A stretch of DNA of 64,000 bases from Cryobacterium sp. Y57 (GCF_002929505.1 NZ_PJJL01000071.1:62001-126000); one strand, 5' to 3'; counted from the stretch's first letter, positions 45,861-54,773 are shown. Made by a program: numbers and translations. The notes: generated by a model not told the origin, from the sequence alone.

Positions 45861-45918
45861 TTGTGGGTCAACACAAATCAGATGCTAACCCAATCACTAT
45901 TTTGCGCGACAGGCAAAA
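45861..45918 (-). promoter_or_regulatory. Inverted repeats upstream of the betaine-type ABC operon
   Basis: TTGTG-N6-CACAA (45861–45876) and TTTTGC-N7-GCAAAA (45900–45918) lie 24–81 bases before the ATPase start, the second in an AT-rich run with a -10-like TAGCAT (45886–45881) beside it. They could be operators. No regulator is encoded next to the operon; the TetR gene is separated by a terminator. Confidence 0.35.
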
Positions 45919-45971
45919 CCCATCGCTAACAAAGTTTTATCTCTGAGCGAACAGGCGCGGCTTCCCCAACA

Positions 45972-46001
45972 CAAAAAGCCGAGCCCCAGTGGGGCCCGGC
46001 T
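45972..46001 (-). terminator. Intrinsic terminator of the TetR gene
   Basis: On the minus strand AGCCGGGCCCC pairs with GGGGCTCGGCT over a three-base loop (one mismatch-like G·A contact), followed by TTTTTG. It begins 12 bases after the TetR stop and insulates that gene from the ABC operon. Confidence 0.88.
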
Positions 46002-46012
46002 GTCGGCGGGTA

Positions 46013-46690
46013 CTACGACACAGTGGCGAGGAGATCCAGCGCCTGCGGGCTGTAGAAGCGGTCGAGGTAGTCGCGCATGACCAGGCGGCACTCGGCGATA
46101 AAGCGCTCGTCACCGAGCGGATTGCTATAGAAAGCGCGGGCGAGCAGCGCGTCGGCCATCTCCACGGCAACTCCGAGTCGAAAGATCAAATCGTCGCCGC
46201 TGGGCAGATCGAACTCGTTCACGAGAACGTCGGCGAGGCGGCGGGCGAAGAAGTCGGCGTCCGCAACGGCGTCTGCGGCGGGAGCGCCGTCGCGGTCGTC
46301 GAAGTTCACGATACGAAAGCCCGCCTCCGTGCGGTACAGGCCGACAAAGGCCGTGACGACGCAGTCCACGGCGTCCCACCAGGAGGTGAGGGTGCTGGCA
46401 CCGAGTTCATCGACGACACGCTGCCGGAAGCGCGCCACGGCACGCTCATGCAGGGCGTGCAGAACAGCGACCCTGTCGGGGTAGTAGCGGTACACGGTGC
46501 CGATGGAGGCACCGGCGCGTTCGGCGACCATGGCGGTCGTGATGCGGTCGAAACCCACCTCGTCCACAACGGCGGCGGCTGCATCGAGCAAACCGGACAG
46601 ACGTGCAGCACTGCGCTGCTGAATCGGCTCGGTGCGCACTTGCTGAAGTGCTGCACCGGACCCTTCACCTAATAGGCCACCAAGCGACAT
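46013..46690 (-). CDS. TetR-family transcriptional regulator
   Basis: A 225-residue regulator starting MSLGGLLGEGSGAALQQVRTEPIQQRS behind AAGGGGGA. The N-terminal HTH (about 30–80) has LLDAAAAVVDEVGFDRITTAMVAERAGASIGTVYRYYPDRVAVLHAL, the family's most conserved part. The C-terminal ligand domain (about 95–215) is not classifiable. It is a monocistronic gene with its own terminator, and no efflux gene is adjacent; the divergent neighbour is an App1-like phosphatase, 96 bases away. The target is therefore unknown. A TTATC–N9–GATAA inverted repeat overlaps its Shine-Dalgarno and may be an autoregulatory site. Confidence 0.92.
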   Translation of the reverse strand: MSLGGLLGEGSGAALQQVRTEPIQQRSAARLSGLLDAAAAVVDEVGFDRITTAMVAERAGASIGTVYRYYPDRVAVLHALHERAVARFRQRVVDELGASTLTSWWDAVDCVVTAFVGLYRTEAGFRIVNFDDRDGAPAADAVADADFFARRLADVLVNEFDLPSGDDLIFRLGVAVEMADALLARAFYSNPLGDERFIAECRLVMRDYLDRFYSPQALDLLATVS

Positions 46691-46786
46691 TTATCCCCCT
46701 TGAAGATAAGTCACCATACTACGGGGTAAAACCCTTTTTCCACAGGCCTGATCGGGGATGCACAGCAAACATGGCAGAATGAAAGT

Positions 46787-47860
46787 GTGCCAGAGTTTCC
46801 AGACGCCACTCCGCGTGCGCCGAGTCCCGAGCGAATCATGCACCGTGCGGCCCGCATCGAAGACTGGCTCCACGAACATCGCGAGCATTCCGCCCGCCGC
46901 CGCGGCTACCAGCCCACCGTCATCCCGTATACCGGTTACGGCTCGACCGCCTGGGTACGCATCCTGTGTCGCGTACTCCTGGCCAAACCGGAAAAGCCCA
47001 CGAAACGTCAAAAACGCCCCCGAGCGGATGGCCGTGACGCCGGCATTCGAGGCTGGCGCAGCTTCACGAGTGTGCCCGTCAACGATGTCACCGTCACGAT
47101 TGAGATCGATGGGCGGACCCACCTTGTCCAGGCGGATCGCGGCGGGGTCGTCGATACCGTGGTTCCGGTATCGTTGCCCGCCGGCTGGCACGTTGCCCGG
47201 TTGCACACCGAGTCCTCGAACGTGGTGGAAGCCCCGATTTTCATCGTGGCCCCCACGGTCGGCTACGGCATCGTCTCCGACGTCGACGACACCGTGATGG
47301 TCACTACCCTCCCCCGCCCCCTGTTAGCCGCTTGGAACACGTTTGTGCTCGACGAGCACGCCCGGGTGCCGACCCCCGGCATGGCCGTGTTCCTGGAGCG
47401 TCTGGCGTCGTTCACCCCCGGCGCCCCGATCATCTACCTCTCGACCGGCGCCTGGAATGTGGCCCCCACCCTGTCTCGTTTTCTCTCCCGTAACCTGTAT
47501 CCCGCCGGGGCGCTGTTGTTGACCGACTGGGGACCAACACACGACCGCTGGTTCCGCAGTGGCAGCGCTCACAAACGCGACAACCTCCGCCGACTCGCCG
47601 AACAGTTTCCGCAGATGCGCTGGATATTGATCGGCGACGACGGCCAGCACGACGAAGCCATCTACAGCGACTTTCAACGCGACTATCCGGGCAGCGTAGC
47701 GGCCGTGGCCATTCGTCAGCTCTCCCCGAGCGAAGCGGTTCTCGCCGGCGGTCGCTCCCGTGATGCCGTGCTCATCGAGGGCGGCCCTGAGGCCCCCTGG
47801 GTCTACGGCCCGGACGGCTCCAGCCTCGCCAATCAACTCGCCGAACACGGGCTGCTCTAG
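46787..47860 (+). CDS. App1-like phosphatidate phosphatase domain protein (DUF2183)
   Basis: A 357-residue cytosolic protein starting with GTG (M-P-E-F-P-D-A-T). The catalytic DxDxT motif of the HAD-like phosphatase is IVSDVDDTVMVTT (about 162–174), preceded by an N-terminal part (about 25–150) with LVQADRGGVVDTVVPV, and followed by LDEHARVPTPGMAVFLERL, IYLSTGAWNVAPTLSRFLSRN and a late WILIGDDGQHDEAIYSDF loop with the second aspartates. Yeast App1 is an actin-patch phosphatidate phosphatase; bacterial relatives are poorly studied. The likely role is lipid phosphate hydrolysis, inferred from the family. Confidence 0.88.
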   Translation: MPEFPDATPRAPSPERIMHRAARIEDWLHEHREHSARRRGYQPTVIPYTGYGSTAWVRILCRVLLAKPEKPTKRQKRPRADGRDAGIRGWRSFTSVPVNDVTVTIEIDGRTHLVQADRGGVVDTVVPVSLPAGWHVARLHTESSNVVEAPIFIVAPTVGYGIVSDVDDTVMVTTLPRPLLAAWNTFVLDEHARVPTPGMAVFLERLASFTPGAPIIYLSTGAWNVAPTLSRFLSRNLYPAGALLLTDWGPTHDRWFRSGSAHKRDNLRRLAEQFPQMRWILIGDDGQHDEAIYSDFQRDYPGSVAAVAIRQLSPSEAVLAGGRSRDAVLIEGGPEAPWVYGPDGSSLANQLAEHGLL

Positions 47861-47889
47861 CCCCGCTCAAGATCTTCGGCCGCACTCGT

Positions 47890-47912
47890 GCGTCAGCGCG
47901 TCAGCGCGTCAG
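47890..47912. repeat. Short octamer direct repeat
   Basis: GCGTCAGC is repeated almost three times in a row (47890–47912) in the 63-base gap between two convergent genes. Copies could also pair with each other. Function unknown; it may be slipped-strand noise or part of a terminator. Confidence 0.5.
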
Positions 47913-47923
47913 TTTGCGGCGCG

Positions 47924-48718
47924 CTACCCCATGCCCATACGACGCAGGACCAGGTTCTCGACGACCTGGGCCAGGCCGTAGAGAACGAGGGAGACAATGG
48001 TGATCACCACGACCGACGCCCACACCTCGGAGTTCTGCACCTTGGCAACGGCGGCGACAATCGAATTGCCCAGTCCCTGACCGGTCGTGAGCCATTCGGC
48101 CAGTAGCGCGCCGGTGATCGCCCCGGGCACCGAGATCTTCACCGCGGCGAAGAAAGATGGCAGCGAACTCGGCAGCGCCACCTTGAGCAGGGTCGTGACG
48201 GCGCTGCCGCCGTACACGGTGATGACATCGCTGATCTGCGGCGAGGTGGAACGCAATCCGAACGCAATGTTCACCAGCGCCGGAAACAGCACGACGATGG
48301 CCCCCATCACCACGGCGGTCGTGAGGCCGCGCCCGGTGATGAGGCTGATGATGGGCACGAGCGCCACGAGGGGTACCGACCGTAGCAGCAGGGCAATGGG
48401 CATGAGGGCATGCTCGATCCCCCGCGACAGTGTGAAGAGCACTGCAAGGAGCAGGGCGCAGGTGAGTCCGGCGACGAAACCGAGAAAGGCGTCACCGAGG
48501 GTCACCATGAGGTTGCCGAGGACGAGGGCGCGATTGTCGGTGGCATCCGGTACGGTCACGAGCCAGGTCCAGACATCGAGAGGCCCCTTGGCCAAAAACG
48601 GCGAAATGTCCAGCAGCAGGAGCAGTCCCTGCCAGGCGATCAGAACCAGCACCAGGGTGATGAGCCCGGTGAGCAGACCGCGCGCCACGGTCGCCAGTGC
48701 TACCCGTGCAAAGCTCAT
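47924..48718 (-). CDS. ABC importer permease (NitT/TauT-like), second of two
   Basis: A 264-residue membrane permease. The true start is the ATG for [14 protein letters not shown], which overlaps the upstream permease by 4 bases; the longer frame is an artefact. Six helices are visible, and the EAA loop is ISDVITVYGGSAVTTLLKVALPSSLPSFFAAVKISVPGAITGALLAEWL (about 160–208). LLRSVPLVALVPIISLITGRG (about 108–128) is the typical entry helix of SsuC/ThiX-type permeases. It is homologous to, but distinct from, the permease encoded just before it. Last gene of a four-gene operon. Confidence 0.9.
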   Translation of the reverse strand: MSFARVALATVARGLLTGLITLVLVLIAWQGLLLLLDISPFLAKGPLDVWTWLVTVPDATDNRALVLGNLMVTLGDAFLGFVAGLTCALLLAVLFTLSRGIEHALMPIALLLRSVPLVALVPIISLITGRGLTTAVVMGAIVVLFPALVNIAFGLRSTSPQISDVITVYGGSAVTTLLKVALPSSLPSFFAAVKISVPGAITGALLAEWLTTGQGLGNSIVAAVAKVQNSEVWASVVVITIVSLVLYGLAQVVENLVLRRMGMG

Positions 48719-49527
48719 CGGCTGCTCCGTCCCATCGTCCACGGCGTCGCTAAACGGAGGATGACGGCGAAGATCGCGTAGCCGAGCCCCGCGGCGACCC
48801 CGGCGACGAGCGCGAGGCTCCAGACCCTGTCGACGTTGGCCGTTGAACCGGCTACGAGCATGGCGATGCCCAGCCCCCGACTGACCCCGCCGAGATATTC
48901 CCCCAGGATGGCCCCAATGAAGGCGGCCGGTGCTGCGACCTGCAGCGCGGTCAGCACACTGGGCAGCCCGGCGATCAGGCGCACCTTGCGCAGCTGGGTG
49001 AACTTGCTGCCGCCATAGACGCTGATGAGGTCGAGGCTCGCGGTATCCGCTGCCTTGAGACCGACGAGTGACCCGATGACCGTGGTGAAGAACACCGACA
49101 TGGCAGCGAGAAACACTGCCGTTCCTGCCGGGTCGCCCGCGCTCGGCGCCCCGATCACGATGTACGCGATCGGGCCGATGGCTACGATCGGTATGCAATA
49201 GGTGATCACGGCGACCTGCATCGCGATCTTCTCGATGCGCGGCAGCAGGAGCACGAGCGCCGCGAGGGCCAGGGCGAGCCCAGTGCCCCAGGCGAAGCCG
49301 ATGAGCGCTTCGAGCACGGTGACGCTGACGTGGGGCAGGTAGAAAGCCGGCCCGTCGCTGACGAGTTGCATGAACACATCGAGCGGGGTGGGTACTGCGC
49401 CGCCGGGCATCGACCCGACCTCGGCAAAGACGGTGACGGCTCCGATCCACCACAGGCCAATGACGAGCCCGGCTCCGATGAGGCCGGTCCCCCAGGCGGG
49501 CAGGGTGCGCAGCCTGCTGCGAATCAC
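48715..49527 (-). CDS. ABC importer permease (NitT/TauT-like), first of two
   Basis: A 270-residue permease starting with GTG, overlapping the ATPase stop by 4 bases (GTGA). Landmarks: [20 protein letters not shown] (about 106–125), EAA loop [49 protein letters not shown] (about 165–213). The N-terminal [34 protein letters not shown] gives the first helix. A heterodimer with the next permease is likely, as in riboflavin- or HMP-type importers with paired permeases. Confidence 0.9.
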   Translation of the reverse strand: MIRSRLRTLPAWGTGLIGAGLVIGLWWIGAVTVFAEVGSMPGGAVPTPLDVFMQLVSDGPAFYLPHVSVTVLEALIGFAWGTGLALALAALVLLLPRIEKIAMQVAVITYCIPIVAIGPIAYIVIGAPSAGDPAGTAVFLAAMSVFFTTVIGSLVGLKAADTASLDLISVYGGSKFTQLRKVRLIAGLPSVLTALQVAAPAAFIGAILGEYLGGVSRGLGIAMLVAGSTANVDRVWSLALVAGVAAGLGYAIFAVILRLATPWTMGRSSR

Positions 49528-50369
49528 CGGTCGTCGCCCGCCACGACCGCATCGCCAAACAGCAGGTCGGAGGCGCGGTCGTGCAGGGCGTGAAACTCGG
49601 GCGCACGCATCATCTCGGGCAGCCGAGGCCTCGGGAGGTCAACGTCGATGATTTCTTTGACTCGACCGGGGCGGGCGCTCATGACCGCCACGTGGTCGGA
49701 GAGGAAGATGGCTTCCGCGATGCCGTGGGTGACCATGAGCGTCGTGGCCGGCTTCTGGGTCCAGATACGCAGCAGCTCCAGGTTGAGCCGCTGTCTGGTC
49801 ATGTCGTCGAGGGCTCCGAAGGGTTCGTCGAGCAGCAGCACCGAAGGCTTGAGCACGAGCGAGCGTGCGATCGACACGCGCTGTTTCATGCCGCCGGAAA
49901 GCTGCGCCGGCTTGGCTGTCTCGAAGCCCTGCAGGCCGACGAGGGCGATCAGTTCGTCGATATAGGCGTCGTCGACGGGGAGACGGGCGACCTCGAACGG
50001 CAGGCGAATGTTGGAGCGCACGCTGCGCCAGGGCAACAGGGCCGAATCCTGGAAGGCAATGCCGAGCTGATGCCCCTGCCGAAGTTGCTGCGGGCTCTTG
50101 CCGTCGACCCGGGTGGTGCCACTCGTGGGTTGTTCCAGTCCGGCCAGGATGCGCAGAATGGTTGATTTTCCGCATCCGGACGGTCCGAGCAGCGAGAGAA
50201 AGCTGCCCTTGTCGGTGTGCAGGTTGGCGTCATCCAGGGCGACGACGTCGGTGCGCCCAACAGTGAAGACCTTGTGCAGCTGGGAGATGTGCAGGCCGGT
50301 GCCCGCAGCCTCGCTACCGGCAGTCGTGTTCGTGACCGAGTCACGAACGCCGGCATCAGTACTACTCAC
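49524..50369 (-). CDS. ABC importer ATPase (NitT/TauT/ThiZ-like)
   Basis: A 281-residue ATPase starting with GTG. Walker [14 protein letters not shown] (about 62–74), Q-loop [18 protein letters not shown], signature [15 protein letters not shown], Walker [21 protein letters not shown]-loop [15 protein letters not shown] (THG replacing the usual THD, as in several members of this subfamily). A C-terminal tail, [20 protein letters not shown], matches the NitT/TauT ATPase class. 117 bases follow the binding-protein gene. Confidence 0.92.
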   Translation of the reverse strand: MSSTDAGVRDSVTNTTAGSEAAGTGLHISQLHKVFTVGRTDVVALDDANLHTDKGSFLSLLGPSGCGKSTILRILAGLEQPTSGTTRVDGKSPQQLRQGHQLGIAFQDSALLPWRSVRSNIRLPFEVARLPVDDAYIDELIALVGLQGFETAKPAQLSGGMKQRVSIARSLVLKPSVLLLDEPFGALDDMTRQRLNLELLRIWTQKPATTLMVTHGIAEAIFLSDHVAVMSARPGRVKEIIDVDLPRPRLPEMMRAPEFHALHDRASDLLFGDAVVAGDDR

Positions 50370-50486
50370 GTGATTCGCTCCTTGGCGATGGCAAAGCGAG
50401 GTGCTTCCTCGGGTCAGGCCTTATTTTACGTTCCGAATGGGCATCCGTCGTCTCGTTCAAACGGATGCCCAGTGCTCCCCCTGCGG

Positions 50487-51572
50487 CTATTCGCGGTACG
50501 CCACCAGGTCGGGGTTCTCGGCGTAGACCTCGTCGAGCAGGGTCAGATCGAACAACTGGCTGGCCGTGATCGTCAGGCCGGTAGCCGCGAGGGTGTCGAT
50601 GCTCTGCTGCTGCAACTGGTCGCTGATCGTGAACAGGCCGTTGGCGAGGGTGTCGGCACTCACCACGAGGTCAAGGGACTGAATCTCGGCCTGCCGGGTC
50701 TCCTTCTCGATCGTGAGGTCGAAGGTCGGCCCGTAGGTCTCGAGGGTGAGTTTTGCGGCGGCCTCCGGGTCGTTGATCGCGTCAGTCCAGCCGCGAATCT
50801 CGGCGACGAGCAGGGCCTTGAGCTTTTCCCGGTCGTTCTTGATCGCGTCGTCGGTGACCGTTAATGTCTCCGCCACGAAAGGCAGGCCGAAGTCGGCCAG
50901 CGGCAGGTTCACCGGGTTGAGTCCGAGCAGTTCGGCGTCGATGGATTCGTTGGTGAGGTAAGAGAACCAGCCGTCCACCTCGCCGTTGAACAGCGGCGTC
51001 GGGTCGTACTGCACGGGAAGGGTGGTCAGCGAGTTCTCGTCGATGTCGTTGATCTCGAGGAAGGCTTCCCAGAGGCTCAGGTTACTGGCCTGCACGCCGA
51101 TGGTCTTGCCTTTCAGGTCGTCGAGGCTTGCGATGTTGCCCTTATCGGCCAGGGAGAGAATGGTGAAGGGGTTCTTCTGGTAGGTGGCGCCAATGATCTT
51201 CAGCGGGGCACCCTCGTTGGCGATGATGGTGCCGGTCGAGATCGCGTTGCCGATGCCCATGTCGACGTTGCCGGAGATGACGGCCGCTTCGATCGAAGCC
51301 GGCCCCTCGATCATGTCGACGGAGTCGAAGCCCGCTGCGCTGAAGTATCCGTTTGCGTCGGCGAGGTATTCCCCCATGAATTCGGCGTTTTTGATCCAGC
51401 TGAACTGAATGCTCGCGTCCCCGAACGATGCCGTGGCGCCGTCCGCGTCGGCCACTTCTGGGTCACTGCCCGCGCACGCGGCCAGGAAGAGCGTCAGGAC
51501 GGCTGCGACCGCAACGCCGCGTACCACCCGGGTTGCCGATCGATGATTGATCAAGCCTCTGGACGGTGTCAT
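50487..51572 (-). CDS. ABC importer binding protein, NMT1/ThiY-like lipoprotein
   Basis: A 361-residue lipoprotein, first gene of its operon. Start MTPSRGLINHRSATRVVRG is the ATG with AAGGAAA upstream; an upstream ATG (51698) is unlikely. Signal peptide about 1–33 with lipobox AAC (Cys about 33). The mature part has QFSWIKNAEFMGEYLADANGYFSAAGF (about 56–82), the NMT1/ThiY/RibY-type start, then SIEAAVISGNVDMGIGNAIST and LKGKTIGVQASN. These families bind hydroxymethylpyrimidine, thiamine, riboflavin, sulfonates or nitrate analogues; the ligand is not decidable here. No TPP- or FMN-riboswitch motif was recognised upstream. Confidence 0.9.
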   Translation of the reverse strand: MTPSRGLINHRSATRVVRGVAVAAVLTLFLAACAGSDPEVADADGATASFGDASIQFSWIKNAEFMGEYLADANGYFSAAGFDSVDMIEGPASIEAAVISGNVDMGIGNAISTGTIIANEGAPLKIIGATYQKNPFTILSLADKGNIASLDDLKGKTIGVQASNLSLWEAFLEINDIDENSLTTLPVQYDPTPLFNGEVDGWFSYLTNESIDAELLGLNPVNLPLADFGLPFVAETLTVTDDAIKNDREKLKALLVAEIRGWTDAINDPEAAAKLTLETYGPTFDLTIEKETRQAEIQSLDLVVSADTLANGLFTISDQLQQQSIDTLAATGLTITASQLFDLTLLDEVYAENPDLVAYRE

Positions 51573-51797
51573 TGCGGGTTTCCTTTCGAGGATGCAAGGG
51601 CGCTGTGGAGATACAGTCGCTGTGGTTGTCGGCACGCTTGCTTTCGGGCGCGGCCGAGGGGCGAAAATGGCCCGGAAAGGGCAGTGTAAGCGCGTCATGT
51701 AACAATCCCAGTTCGACTATGTTTCGAACGGATGTCGACAAAGGGAGAATATCCTCCGCTTGACCGGCTCGATGCCCGGTTAGCCGAAGCCACAGGG

Positions 51798-52838
51798 TTA
51801 CCAGGCGGCAGGCGCCAGGATGCGGTCGAGTCCGCGGTTGATCTGGCGGGCCCAGAGGGGACCGCGGTAGAGGAACGCCGTGTAGCCCTGCACGAGGGTG
51901 GCACCGGCGGCGAGACGTTCCGCCACCTGAGCGGCCGTGTCCACCCCGCCGACGGAGATGACGCAGAACCCGGGCGGCACGACGGCACGAATCTGTTGCA
52001 GGATGGCGAGCGACCGGGCGTGCAGCGGGGCGCCGGACAGGCCGCCGGCTCCGGCGGCGGCGATCGTGGCGGCACCCGTTCGTAAGCCCGTGCGGGAGAT
52101 CGTGGTGTTCGTGGCGATGATGCCGTCGAGACCGAGTTCGACGCTGAGGGCAGCGATGCGCGCGACCTCGGCGTCCGACAGGTCGGGTGCGATCTTGACG
52201 AGCAACGGGGTGGCCCCGGCGGCCGTCTTGACCGCGGTCAGCAGCGGGGCGAGCTGGTCCAGTTCCTGCAGTCCGCGCAGGCCCGGGGTGTTGGGCGAAC
52301 TCACGTTGACCACGAGGTAGTCGGCGAGGGCAGCGAGGGTGTGAGCGCTCTGCAGGTAGTCGGCCGTGGCGTTCTCGACGGCGGTGACGCGGCTCTTGCC
52401 AATGTTGATGCCGAGCACCGGCCGGCCGGCCGCGGCACGCACCCGCGTGAGCCGGGCGACGGCTGCGGCGGCACCGTGGTTATTGAAGCCCATGCGGTTG
52501 ATGACCGCGCGGTCGGCCACGAGGCGAAACAGACGCGGCTTCGGGTTTCCGGGCTGGGCTACGGCGGTCAGCGTTCCGACCTCGACGTGGCCGAAGCCGA
52601 GCTGGCCGAGCCCGAGCACGGCTTCGCCATCCTTGTCGAAGCCCGCCGCGACGCCGAACGGTGACGCAAAGTGCAGGCCGAGGGTGTTCACGCCGAGGTC
52701 GGTGCGCGGGCGCGTGAAGCGGTGTACGAGATGGCCGATACCCAGCGCCGGCAGCAGCCGAATGACGGTGAAAGCGAGGTGATGAGCGCGCTCGGGGTCC
52801 ATCCGGGTGAGCACGAGCTTGAAGAACAGCGGATACAT
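51798..52838 (-). CDS. pyrD: Dihydroorotate dehydrogenase (quinone), class 2
   Basis: A 346-residue membrane-associated flavoprotein that oxidises dihydroorotate to orotate in pyrimidine synthesis, passing electrons to quinone. The class 2 N-terminal membrane helix is MYPLFFKLVLTRMDPERAHHLAFTVIRLLPALG (1–33). FMN/active-site stretches: FGVAAGFDKDGEAVLGLGQLGFGHVEVGTLTAVAQPGNPKPRLFRL, NRMGFNNHGAAA, VVNVSSPNTPGLRGLQ (catalytic Ser type), and VISVGGVDTAAQVAERLAAGATLVQGYTAFLYRGP. It follows nrdR by 6 bases. Confidence 0.97.
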   Translation of the reverse strand: MYPLFFKLVLTRMDPERAHHLAFTVIRLLPALGIGHLVHRFTRPRTDLGVNTLGLHFASPFGVAAGFDKDGEAVLGLGQLGFGHVEVGTLTAVAQPGNPKPRLFRLVADRAVINRMGFNNHGAAAAVARLTRVRAAAGRPVLGINIGKSRVTAVENATADYLQSAHTLAALADYLVVNVSSPNTPGLRGLQELDQLAPLLTAVKTAAGATPLLVKIAPDLSDAEVARIAALSVELGLDGIIATNTTISRTGLRTGAATIAAAGAGGLSGAPLHARSLAILQQIRAVVPPGFCVISVGGVDTAAQVAERLAAGATLVQGYTAFLYRGPLWARQINRGLDRILAPAAW

Positions 52839-52844
52839 CGGTCC

Positions 52845-53366
52845 CTACCGTTTGGTGGCAGCAGCGTCGACCACGGGTGCGCCCGCGGTTGACACTGCGC
52901 TCGGCTTTTTCGAGTCGTGTGAGTGCTCGGTGCGCAGCGCGGCGATGGCGGCTTCGAAGTCGTCGAGGGAGTCGAACCCCTGGTAGACGCTCGCGAATCG
53001 CAGGTAGGCGACCTCGTCGAGGTCACGCAGCGGCGGGAGAATAGCCAGGCCGATGTCGTTGGCGTCGACCTGGGAGGCACCGGTCTGGCGGATGGTTTCC
53101 TCGACCTTCTGAGCCAGCATGGCGAGGTCGGAGTCCGTGACGGGCCGCCCCTGGCAGGCTTTGCGCACGCCGGAGACGATCTTCTCTCGGCTGAACGGTT
53201 CGACCACGCCGCTGCGCTTGATGATATTCAGGCTCGCCGTTTCGCTGGTGCTGAACCGGCGGCCGCATTCCGGGCACTGCCGACGGCGGCGAATCGACAG
53301 TCCGTCGTCGCTCGTGCGCGAGTCGACGACTCGGGAATCGGGGTGGCGACAGAACGGGCAGAACAT
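52845..53366 (-). CDS. nrdR: Transcriptional repressor NrdR
   Basis: A 173-residue repressor of ribonucleotide reductase genes. The zinc ribbon [38 protein letters not shown] (1–38) carries CxxC pairs at 3/6 and 31/34; an ATP-cone domain (about 47–140) includes [30 protein letters not shown] and [21 protein letters not shown]. The tail after about 150 is Ser/Ala-rich and longer than usual. It binds dATP/ATP and paired NrdR boxes. No nrd gene is adjacent in the window. Known actinobacterial order hisD–nrdR is preserved. Confidence 0.97.
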   Translation of the reverse strand: MFCPFCRHPDSRVVDSRTSDDGLSIRRRRQCPECGRRFSTSETASLNIIKRSGVVEPFSREKIVSGVRKACQGRPVTDSDLAMLAQKVEETIRQTGASQVDANDIGLAILPPLRDLDEVAYLRFASVYQGFDSLDDFEAAIAALRTEHSHDSKKPSAVSTAGAPVVDAAATKR

Positions 53367-53378
53367 GGTGCTGCCAGC

Positions 53379-54692
53379 CTAGTGGTCGGCCGGAAAACGG
53401 GCAGCCACTGCATCGCCGTGTGCGGGCAGGGCTTCGGCTCCAGACAATGCCGCAATGTGATCGGCGACGGCTTCGAGAGCCTCGCGGCTGTACCGAACGA
53501 CCTGCTGCGGCCGCAGAAAGGTGTACGCGCCGAGTCCCGACGAGAACCGGGCTTGTCCCCCGGTGGGTAACACGTGGTTGGAACCCGCGACGTAGTCTCC
53601 GAGGCTCACCGGTGAATACGGGCCGAGAAAAATCGCGCCGGCGTTCTCAATATCGGCCAGCACCGCATCGGGGTCGCTCGTCTGAATCTCGAGGTGTTCT
53701 GGTCCGAAGGCGTTGCTGAACCCTGCGGCAACCTGCAAGTTGTCCACCAGCACGATCGCCGACTGGCGGCCACCGAGCGCTGCGCTCACCCGTGCGCTGT
53801 GGGTTGTGGATGCTGCCAGTTCGGTCAGGCGCGCCGCCACCGCGTCGGCGAGTTCGGCCGAATCGGTCACGAGCACGGCAGCTGCGAGTTCATCATGTTC
53901 GGCCTGGCTGACCAGGTCGGCGGCGACGAGCAGCGGGTCGGCGGCGGCATCCGCTATCACGAGGATGTCAGTGGGGCCGGCCTCGGAGTCGATGCCGACC
54001 TGCCCACGAATGAGCCGCTTGGCGGCGGCGACGTAGACGTTGCCGGGGCCGGTGACGATCTGCACGGGCTCGAGGCCGATCTCAGCCACCCCGTAGGCGA
54101 GGGCACCGATGGCGCCGGCGCCGCCCATGGCGTAGATCTCGTCGACACCGAGCAGTCCGGCGACGGCGAGGATGGTCGGGTGTACCCGGCCGTCGAAGTG
54201 GCTCTGCGCCGGCGAGGCCAAAGCGATGGACCTCACGCCGGATACCTGCGCGGGCACGACGTTCATCACGACGCTCGAGGGGTAGACGGCCTTGCCGCCC
54301 GGCACGTAGAGACCGACTCGGTTCACCGGCTGCCAGCGCTGGGTGACGGTGGCCCCGGCCTCGATCGTGGTCGTCACATGCGGGGGTACCTGCGCGGCGC
54401 TGGCCAGGCGCACGCGGCGGATTGTCTCGGTGATGGCCGTGCGAACGGCCGGGTCGAGCCCGGCGATCGCGTCAGTGATGTGGCTGGCGGGAACCCGCAC
54501 CTGGTCCGGGCGCACCCGGTCGAGGCGTTCGGCCTGATCGAGCAGGGCCGCCTCGCCGCGCTCGCGCACGTCGGCGATGAGGTCGGCGGCGATGTCGGCA
54601 GCGACGGCGACGCTCGTGAGGGCGCGCGGTACAGCAGCCAGGAGGGAGGCCGGGGTCGGCTCGGTCCCGCGAAGGTCAATAGTCTGAATCAT
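53379..54692 (-). CDS. hisD: Histidinol dehydrogenase
   Basis: A 437-residue zinc enzyme performing the last two NAD-dependent oxidations of histidine synthesis. Landmarks: YVPGGKAVYPSSVVMNVVPAQVSGV (about 129–153), GVDEIYAMGGAGAIGALAYG (about 180), GPGNVYVAAAKRLIRGQVGIDSEAGPTDILVIAD (about 215–248), VSQAEHDELAAAVLVT with the metal-binding Gln/His, and FGPEHLEIQTSDP (about 334) with the catalytic Glu/His pair. TAGGCT ends 8 bases before the ATG, so it is probably leaderless. It heads hisD–nrdR–pyrD and is divergent from the flavin reductase gene. Confidence 0.98.
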   Translation of the reverse strand: MIQTIDLRGTEPTPASLLAAVPRALTSVAVAADIAADLIADVRERGEAALLDQAERLDRVRPDQVRVPASHITDAIAGLDPAVRTAITETIRRVRLASAAQVPPHVTTTIEAGATVTQRWQPVNRVGLYVPGGKAVYPSSVVMNVVPAQVSGVRSIALASPAQSHFDGRVHPTILAVAGLLGVDEIYAMGGAGAIGALAYGVAEIGLEPVQIVTGPGNVYVAAAKRLIRGQVGIDSEAGPTDILVIADAAADPLLVAADLVSQAEHDELAAAVLVTDSAELADAVAARLTELAASTTHSARVSAALGGRQSAIVLVDNLQVAAGFSNAFGPEHLEIQTSDPDAVLADIENAGAIFLGPYSPVSLGDYVAGSNHVLPTGGQARFSSGLGAYTFLRPQQVVRYSREALEAVADHIAALSGAEALPAHGDAVAARFPADH

Positions 54693-54697
54693 CGTGA

Positions 54698-54749
54698 CTC
54701 AGCCTATCCGGCGCGAGCCGAAACAAGCAGCGCACGGGAATAGGCTGAG
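54698..54749. promoter_or_regulatory. Mirrored -10 elements of the hisD/flavin reductase divergent promoter
   Basis: CTCAGCCTAT (54698–54707) and ATAGGCTGAG (54740–54749) form a perfect 10-bp inverted repeat spaced 32 bases. Each arm contains TAGGCT, read once toward hisD and once toward the flavin reductase. The arms probably act as the -10 of two back-to-back promoters, and may share a regulator; only the sequence is shown. Confidence 0.6.
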
Positions 54750-54773
54750 GGTGAAACAGATTGTTGGTTGTGT

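Noticed and set aside
47924-49606. One 560-residue reading frame spanning both permeases
   Set aside because: The 5' half is an arginine-rich out-of-frame read through the upstream permease gene; the real permease starts at 48718.
51711-51729. GTTCGA-N7-TCGAAC inverted repeat read as a LexA/SOS box
   Set aside because: The actinobacterial SOS box has TCGAAC-N4-GTTCGA; here the half-sites are in the opposite order and spacing, so LexA binding is unlikely.
51573-51797. TPP or FMN riboswitch upstream of the ThiY-like importer
   Set aside because: No recognisable conserved TPP or FMN aptamer blocks were found by eye; only an inverted repeat and a -10-like TACACT are present.
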